Of a stretch of DNA of 51,240 bases, positions 46,701 to 51,240 are shown piece by piece (positions within the stretch are counted from its first letter, which is position 1; each line of letters opens with the position of its first letter). Source of the stretch: Xenorhabdus japonica (GTDB lineage: Bacteria; Pseudomonadota; Gammaproteobacteria; Enterobacterales; Enterobacteriaceae); NCBI RefSeq assembly GCF_900115195.1, contig NZ_FOVO01000027.1, forward strand, positions 1 through 51,240. The letters are read 5' to 3'. The notes under the pieces were generated by a model, which saw only the letters and a program-made list of their open reading frames with translations, did not search any database and was not told the DNA's origin. The translations under genes and the position numbers were made by a program.

Positions 46701-46973
46701 ATGAATAAGACCGAATTAGTTGATGCAATTGCAGCAGGTGCAGATCTGACTAAAACTCAGGCTAAAGCTGCCCTGGAATCAACTTTAAATGCAATCACTG
46801 AATCCCTGAAAAATGGTGATGCAGTGCAATTGGTAGGCTTTGGTACTTTCAAAGTTAACCACCGTGCAGAGCGCACAGGCCGCAACCCACAGACTGGTAA
46901 AGAAATCAAAATTGCAGCAGCAAACGTACCTGCTTTCTCTGCTGGTAAGGCATTGAAAGACGCAGTTAAGTAA
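46701..46973 (+). CDS. hupA: DNA-binding protein HU-alpha
   Basis: HU-alpha is a histone-like protein that bends DNA and organises the nucleoid. The 90 residues match E. coli: [18 protein letters not shown], the beta-arm [20 protein letters not shown], and a C-terminal helix. AAGGAT precedes the ATG. The 185-base upstream region should hold its promoters; I could not mark one with confidence. Confidence 0.98.
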   Translation: MNKTELVDAIAAGADLTKTQAKAALESTLNAITESLKNGDAVQLVGFGTFKVNHRAERTGRNPQTGKEIKIAAANVPAFSAGKALKDAVK

Positions 46974-46978
46974 TCGTA

Positions 46979-47734
46979 TTGCTAAAAAAAATAAGAGGGG
47001 GAATTAAACCCCTTTTGTTGATTCTACAGGGGCTGTTAGCATTAGGGATCATCTCTTTGCTCAGCGCCTGTTCGATTCAACCAAAAACACCTCTTTTCAG
47101 CGCCAGTGGTTTTGTAATCGACAGCGGCGTTGTACGTTTATGGCGTTTGAATGATCAAAACAGTAAGCCTCAGATTATCATGAGTGTTTACAGTCCTTAT
47201 CATAATAATCCTTACCATAATAAAGATATCCGCAATCAAAATATCCATATTGAAGATACTCATAATAGAAACACCATAGTGACTTTCTACGAATATCGTC
47301 ATGGTAGCTTGTGGCAAATCCGCCGTAGTGTGCTTGATAACCCTCCAATCGCAGAAACGTTACGTATCGACCAAGATAACTCTGTCATTTTTAAACTGCG
47401 GCAATTGCAAAAACGTAATGAACCGTTATCCGATGATGATATGGTTCGTCTGAAATCTGATGCTAAGCAGATAGAGAAAATTAGTGGCGCTTTAATTGCA
47501 AATAAGGTTGAGTTATTACAAGGGCACTGGCTGAATGGAAAAGTGACTACCTGTTCAGGAAAACAATCATTCATTGAGTTTGAGCCTCATGATCAGAAGT
47601 GGCTCGGAGAAAGGAGTAGTAACAGCCCCGCTTTGCTGACTATTGCATGGCTGGATTCGCCTAAAGGAAAACAGCTATTGTTGGTCGCCAATGATGATTT
47701 TTGTCGTTGGGAGCCGACGAAAGATAAGCTGTAA
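46979..47734 (+). CDS. yjaH: DUF1481 lipoprotein YjaH
   Basis: The product resembles E. coli YjaH, found in the same place after hupA. A hydrophobic N-terminus leads to a lipobox, LLSAC, with the lipidated Cys31. SASGFVIDSGVVRLWR follows, and TIAWLDSPKGKQLLLVANDD near the end is conserved. Function is unknown; an envelope location is expected. No ATG is present. The frame opens at a TTG at 46979, and other TTG codons (47015, 47018) could be the real start. Extra residues around 72-98 include a duplicated PYHN unit. The putative hupA terminator overlaps its 5' end. Confidence 0.82.
   Translation: MLKKIRGGIKPLLLILQGLLALGIISLLSACSIQPKTPLFSASGFVIDSGVVRLWRLNDQNSKPQIIMSVYSPYHNNPYHNKDIRNQNIHIEDTHNRNTIVTFYEYRHGSLWQIRRSVLDNPPIAETLRIDQDNSVIFKLRQLQKRNEPLSDDDMVRLKSDAKQIEKISGALIANKVELLQGHWLNGKVTTCSGKQSFIEFEPHDQKWLGERSSNSPALLTIAWLDSPKGKQLLLVANDDFCRWEPTKDKL
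46993..47020 (+). terminator. Probable hupA terminator overlapping the yjaH 5' end
   Basis: AAGAGGGG (46993-47000) pairs with CCCCTTTT (47009-47016), one G-U, around an AT loop, and a T-rich stretch follows. It would stop most hupA transcripts while allowing some read-through into yjaH. Confidence 0.55.
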
Positions 47735-47751
47735 TTCTGTACTTCCGTCGG
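47714..47751 (+). terminator. Hairpin at the yjaH stop
   Basis: CCGACGAAAG (47714-47723) pairs with CTTCCGTCGG (47742-47751), with one mismatch, across the yjaH stop codon. It is followed by TTTGG. It may end yjaH transcripts before the convergent purD. Confidence 0.45.
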
Positions 47752-47773
47752 TTTGGTTGATCTATTTTGGGAA

Positions 47774-49072
47774 CTATTTCAAACGGGCAATTGCCCGATA
47801 GCCAATATCTTTACGATAAAAACAGCCTTCCCAGCTAATTTGTCCAGCTCTCAGATAAGCTTTTTTTTGGGCGTCCGCAATATCACAACCTAAAGCAGTA
47901 ACACATAAAACACGCCCGCCCGCAGTGATAACATTTCCGTCCTTAAAAGCTGTTCCAGCATGAAAGACCTTTTCATTTATATCTGATTCACTGTTATCTG
48001 ATTTCTGTACCAATCCACTAATAACATCACCTTTGGTATAACTAGCCGGATAGCCTCCCGCTGCCAGCACTATCCCTAAGGCAGGGCGTTCGTCCCATGC
48101 AGATGTTTTTTCGTCTAACAGGCCTTGGACTCCTGCAAGGCACAATTCGACCAAATCAGAGCGTAGACGCATCATGATAGGTTGAGTCTCAGGATCACCA
48201 AATCGACAGTTAAATTCGATCACTTTCGGTTCACCCTGTTTATCAATCATCAATCCCGCATAAAGAAAACCAACATAGGTATGACCTTCTGCTGCCATTC
48301 CTTTCACGGTAGGGTAAATGATTTTTTCCATCACACGCTGGTGGATTTCATCCGTTACTACCGGCGCTGGTGAGTAAGCTCCCATTCCTCCAGTATTCGG
48401 CCCTGTATCTGCGTCACTCACGCGCTTGTGATCTTGACTGGTTGCCATAGGAACTACGTTTTTGCCATCCACCATGACAATAAAACTGGCTTCTTCCCCA
48501 TCCAGAAATTCTTCTATGACAATACGATGCCCTGCATCACCAAACGCATTACCAGCCAGCATATCTTTGACGGCGCTTTGTGCTTCTTCCATGGTTGTGG
48601 CAACTACGACGCCTTTACCCGCTGCGAGGCCATCGGCTTTAATGACGATTGGTGTGCCCATTTTTTCCAAATACGCCAGTGCGGGGGCAATTTCTGTGAA
48701 ATTTTGGTAGGTTGCCGTGGGTATATGATGGCGAGCAAGGAAATCCTTAGTAAAAGCTTTGGAACCTTCCAATTGGGCAGCCGCTTTGGTTGGGCCGAAA
48801 ATAGTCAGCCCTGCCTGCTTGAAAGTATCAACCACACCGACAACCAGTGGAGCTTCAGGCCCTACAATAGTTAGGTCAATCTTATAGTCTTGGGCAAATG
48901 CTAGCAATCCTTCAATATCTGTCGCGGCAATGTCCACATTTTCTAAATTTGCTTCCAATGCAGTACCCGCATTACCCGGTGCGACATAAACCTTGTTTGC
49001 CAGAGGTGACTGTGCCGCTTTCCAGGCTAATGCATGTTCTCTTCCGCCACTGCCAATAATCAATATGTTCAT
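47774..49072 (-). CDS. purD: Phosphoribosylamine-glycine ligase PurD
   Basis: PurD makes glycinamide ribotide, step two of purine synthesis. The product has 432 residues (E. coli 429). [18 protein letters not shown] opens the N-domain. The ATP-grasp domain contains [18 protein letters not shown], and [15 protein letters not shown] holds the metal site. It follows purH after 30 bases with AGGAG upstream, in one operon. Confidence 0.98.
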   Translation of the reverse strand: MNILIIGSGGREHALAWKAAQSPLANKVYVAPGNAGTALEANLENVDIAATDIEGLLAFAQDYKIDLTIVGPEAPLVVGVVDTFKQAGLTIFGPTKAAAQLEGSKAFTKDFLARHHIPTATYQNFTEIAPALAYLEKMGTPIVIKADGLAAGKGVVVATTMEEAQSAVKDMLAGNAFGDAGHRIVIEEFLDGEEASFIVMVDGKNVVPMATSQDHKRVSDADTGPNTGGMGAYSPAPVVTDEIHQRVMEKIIYPTVKGMAAEGHTYVGFLYAGLMIDKQGEPKVIEFNCRFGDPETQPIMMRLRSDLVELCLAGVQGLLDEKTSAWDERPALGIVLAAGGYPASYTKGDVISGLVQKSDNSESDINEKVFHAGTAFKDGNVITAGGRVLCVTALGCDIADAQKKAYLRAGQISWEGCFYRKDIGYRAIARLK

Positions 49073-49102
49073 CTGAGGCTCCTATTAATAAGGCAGAGGT
49101 TG

Positions 49103-50692
49103 TTAATGGCGAAAATGACGCATGCCAGTGAAAATCATGGCAATACTGTGTTCATCGGCGGCAGCAATTACTTCATCATCACGAATGGAACCACCTGGTT
49201 GGATAATACAGCTCACTCCTACAGCGGCTGCGGCATCAATACCATCCCTGAATGGGAAAAATGCATCTGAAGCCATGGCACAGCCCTGAACTTCCAAACC
49301 CTCATCTGCTGCTTTAATACCAGCGATTTTGGCAGAGTAAACACGACTCATTTGCCCAGCTCCAATGCCAATGGTCATATTATTCTTGGCATAAACAATA
49401 GCATTAGATTTGACGAACTTAGCGACCTTCCAGCAGAACAGGGCATCTTGCATTTCTTGTTCCGTTGGCTGACGTTTGGATACAACAACCAGATCACTTT
49501 CTGTCACCATGCCTAAATCTCGATCTTGTACCAGCAAGCCACCATTGACACGTTTGAAATCTAAGCCGGCAATAGGAGAGTTCCATTCACCACATGCCAA
49601 AACGCGGACATTTTGCTTGGTTGCCAGAATTGGCAGAGCTGCTTCATTAATAGAAGGAGCAATAATGACTTCAACAAACTGGCGTTCAATGATGATCTGA
49701 GCGGTATCGGCATCTAGTTCACGGTTAAACGCAATAATTCCCCCGAATGCGGAAGTAGGATCGGTCTTAAAGGCGTGGTCATAGGCGGTATGGATGTCAG
49801 TGCCAATCGCAACGCCACAAGGATTGGCATGTTTAACAATGACGCAGGCAGGTTCAAAGAAGGTTTTGACGCATTCCAGTGCGGCATCAGTATCTGCGAT
49901 ATTGTTATAAGAGAGTGCCTTGCCTTGCAACTGGGTTGCTGTAGCAATTGAAGCCTCCGCGATTTGTTCTTCTATATAGAAGGCTGCGTTTTGGTGGCTA
50001 TTTTCACCATAGCGCATATCTTGCTTTTTAATGAAGTTCAGATTTAACGTGCGAGGGAAGCGCCCTGATGGTTGATCAGTTTCGCCATGATATGGCGGAA
50101 CCAGTTCGCCAAAGTAGTTAGCGATCATGCTGTCATATGCGGCGGTATGCTCGAATGCTTTAATGGCTAAATTAAAGCGAGTGGATTGTGTTAGTGAATT
50201 TTGGTTGTTATCCATATCCTCAATAACTTTGGCGTAATCTTGGCTATTAACAACAATCGCCACATCTTTGTGATTTTTGGCAGCGGAGCGAACCATTGTC
50301 GGGCCGCCGATATCAATATTCTCTACGGCATCCTCCAGAGAGCAATCTGGTTTTGCCACGGTTTGAGCAAAGGGATAAAGGTTAACGACTACCATATCAA
50401 TCGGCGAAATTTGATGTTGTGACATCACTTCGTCATCCTGCCCACGCCGACCCAAAATGCCGCCATGAACTTTGGGATGCAGTGTTTTGACGCGTCCATC
50501 CATCATTTCGGGGAAACCTGTGTAGTCAGAAACCTCAGTGACATTCAATCCTGCTTCGGCCAGTAGACGAGCAGTGCCACCCGTTGAAAGCAGTTCGATA
50601 CCACGACTGGATAAGGCTTTGGCAAATTCAATAACTCCCGCTTTGTCAGAAACACTTAGCAGGGCACGACGGATTGGACGAAGCTGTTGCAT
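49103..50692 (-). CDS. purH: Bifunctional AICAR transformylase / IMP cyclohydrolase PurH
   Basis: PurH carries out the last two steps of IMP synthesis. The start at 50692 ([19 protein letters not shown]) gives 529 residues, the E. coli length; codons upstream are rejected and AGGATC lies just before. The N-terminal cyclohydrolase domain has [20 protein letters not shown]. The C-terminal transformylase has the catalytic Lys-His in [12 protein letters not shown] and ends in MRHFRH. A PurR operator sits about 140 bases upstream. Confidence 0.98.
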   Translation of the reverse strand: MQQLRPIRRALLSVSDKAGVIEFAKALSSRGIELLSTGGTARLLAEAGLNVTEVSDYTGFPEMMDGRVKTLHPKVHGGILGRRGQDDEVMSQHQISPIDMVVVNLYPFAQTVAKPDCSLEDAVENIDIGGPTMVRSAAKNHKDVAIVVNSQDYAKVIEDMDNNQNSLTQSTRFNLAIKAFEHTAAYDSMIANYFGELVPPYHGETDQPSGRFPRTLNLNFIKKQDMRYGENSHQNAAFYIEEQIAEASIATATQLQGKALSYNNIADTDAALECVKTFFEPACVIVKHANPCGVAIGTDIHTAYDHAFKTDPTSAFGGIIAFNRELDADTAQIIIERQFVEVIIAPSINEAALPILATKQNVRVLACGEWNSPIAGLDFKRVNGGLLVQDRDLGMVTESDLVVVSKRQPTEQEMQDALFCWKVAKFVKSNAIVYAKNNMTIGIGAGQMSRVYSAKIAGIKAADEGLEVQGCAMASDAFFPFRDGIDAAAAVGVSCIIQPGGSIRDDEVIAAADEHSIAMIFTGMRHFRH

Positions 50693-50825
50693 TGGTGTGA
50701 TCCTTCGAATTTCATAAAACAAGAATGTGTTATTGGGGAAAATCCACTGATTTATAGAAAAAATGGTTTCTGCAATAACATTTCAAAACAATCTGAAAAA
50801 ATACTTGGTGATTTTTCCTTCGCAG

Positions 50826-50847
50826 ATTGTAACGAAAACGTTTGCGT
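50826..50847 (-). promoter_or_regulatory. purHD promoter -10 and PurR operator
   Basis: The sequence at 50832-50847 matches the PurR consensus ACGCAAACGTTTGCGT at 15 of 16 positions. On the minus strand TACAAT (50831-50826) follows directly and can serve as the -10. PurR with hypoxanthine or guanine would block this promoter. The -35 is weak. Confidence 0.88.
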
Positions 50848-50963
50848 GATGCCCGATAAATTTTATTAAAATATTGCCCTGTGTATAATTGTGTGCGTAA
50901 CTTGGTATAAATAGGGGTTTTGCTGTGTGATTAATCAAATGATAATTTTTTTCAAAAAAACTA

Positions 50964-50991
50964 TTGCCAGCCGCCGAAAACTCCCTATAAT
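50964..50991 (+). promoter_or_regulatory. rRNA operon promoter P1
   Basis: TTGCCA and TATAAT are 16 bases apart, the spacing typical of rrn P1, and a GC-rich discriminator (GCGC) follows. The A/T-rich tract at about 50930-50962 is a likely UP element; Fis sites further upstream were not resolved. Confidence 0.88.
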
Positions 50992-51062
50992 GCGCATCCG
51001 TTGTCACGACAAACACACAGACCTGTCGGGATGACAAAGTGAAAGGCCCTGAAAAATAAGGC

Positions 51063-51090
51063 TTGACACTGAAGGCAAAAAGCGTAAGAT
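51063..51090 (+). promoter_or_regulatory. rRNA operon promoter P2
   Basis: TTGACA and TAAGAT are 16 bases apart and lie about 100 bases after P1, the normal tandem layout of rrn operons. Confidence 0.85.
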
Positions 51091-51100
51091 ACGCAGCCTC

Positions 51101-51240
51101 GCAACCCGGAAGAGCCTTCCGGTTGCACCCGCTCTTTAACAAATTAATCAGACAATCTGTGTGGGCACTCGCAAGACCCTATCCACGCCGAAAGGCGAAA
51201 ACGATACCAAGTCTTGAAGAGTGACTGAGCAGTTAATTCA
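51101..51240 (+). other. rRNA operon leader with antitermination signals (16S gene not reached)
   Basis: A hairpin (GCAACCCGGAAG with CTTCCGGTTGC) corresponds to boxB. It is followed by boxA, GCTCTTTAACAA, at 51131-51142, and then CAGACAATCTGTGTGGGCAC, as in E. coli rrn leaders. The window ends before the mature 16S start. In E. coli the operon after purHD is rrnE. Confidence 0.93.

Noticed and set aside
51143-51240. Start of 16S rRNA
   Set aside because: The conserved AGAGTTTGATC has not appeared by the window end; only leader sequence is present.

Overview
The window is a chromosomal segment of a gammaproteobacterium of the order Enterobacterales. Protein sequences are close to Escherichia coli at the tuf, nusG, rplKAJL, rpoBC and hemE-to-purHD genes. 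The moderate-to-low GC content, the gene order, and a dcp gene and a full mal cluster in this place suggest the Xenorhabdus/Photorhabdus (Morganellaceae) group, most likely Xenorhabdus. That genus call is an inference from general resemblance, not from a database match.

Layout. Positions 1-12.9 kb hold the 3' end of a tuf gene, then secE-nusG, rplKA, rplJL and rpoBC, the universal translation/transcription block, with its known control elements: L11 promoter, L10-binding leader, rplL-rpoB attenuator and rpoC terminator. Positions 12.9-28.5 kb hold an apparently complete maltose/maltodextrin system in one piece: lamB-malM and malK on the minus strand, divergent malEFG, then malPQ and divergent malT. 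In E. coli these lie at two separate loci. The two divergent intergenic regions carry candidate MalT boxes and CRP sites.

Positions 28.5-33.7 kb hold an accessory five-gene operon that is not part of the E. coli backbone: a class III PLP aminotransferase, a zinc-dependent medium-chain dehydrogenase, a HAD phosphatase, a 12-TM MFS transporter and a DUF1349 protein. It is preceded by an array of nine degenerate 17-bp direct repeats. Aminotransferase, phosphatase and Zn-dehydrogenase together are the enzyme set used for azasugar (iminosugar) or amino-polyol biosynthesis in Bacillus (GabT1/Yktc1/GutB1). I propose, as inference, that this operon makes and exports, or takes up and modifies, an amino-sugar or iminosugar. 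Its position next to malP/malQ is notable because iminosugars inhibit glucosidases and glycogen phosphorylase.

Positions 33.8-39.8 kb hold the thiamine operon thiCEFSGH on the minus strand, under a TPP riboswitch. Positions 39.8-43.7 kb hold a HAD-IB phosphatase, nudC (NADH pyrophosphatase/RNA deNADding enzyme) and a signal-peptide-bearing M3 peptidyl-dipeptidase. Positions 44.1-50.7 kb return to the E. coli order hemE-nfi-yjaG-hupA-yjaH and purHD (minus strand, PurR-controlled). The last 250 bases are the P1/P2 promoters and leader of a ribosomal RNA operon; the 16S gene itself is not reached.

A recurring small-scale theme is short tandem duplication. In-frame repeats of 15-21 nt enlarge MalQ, ThiC, ThiE and YjaH relative to E. 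coli, a 9-bp triplication sits between rpoB and rpoC, and the 17-bp array precedes the accessory operon.
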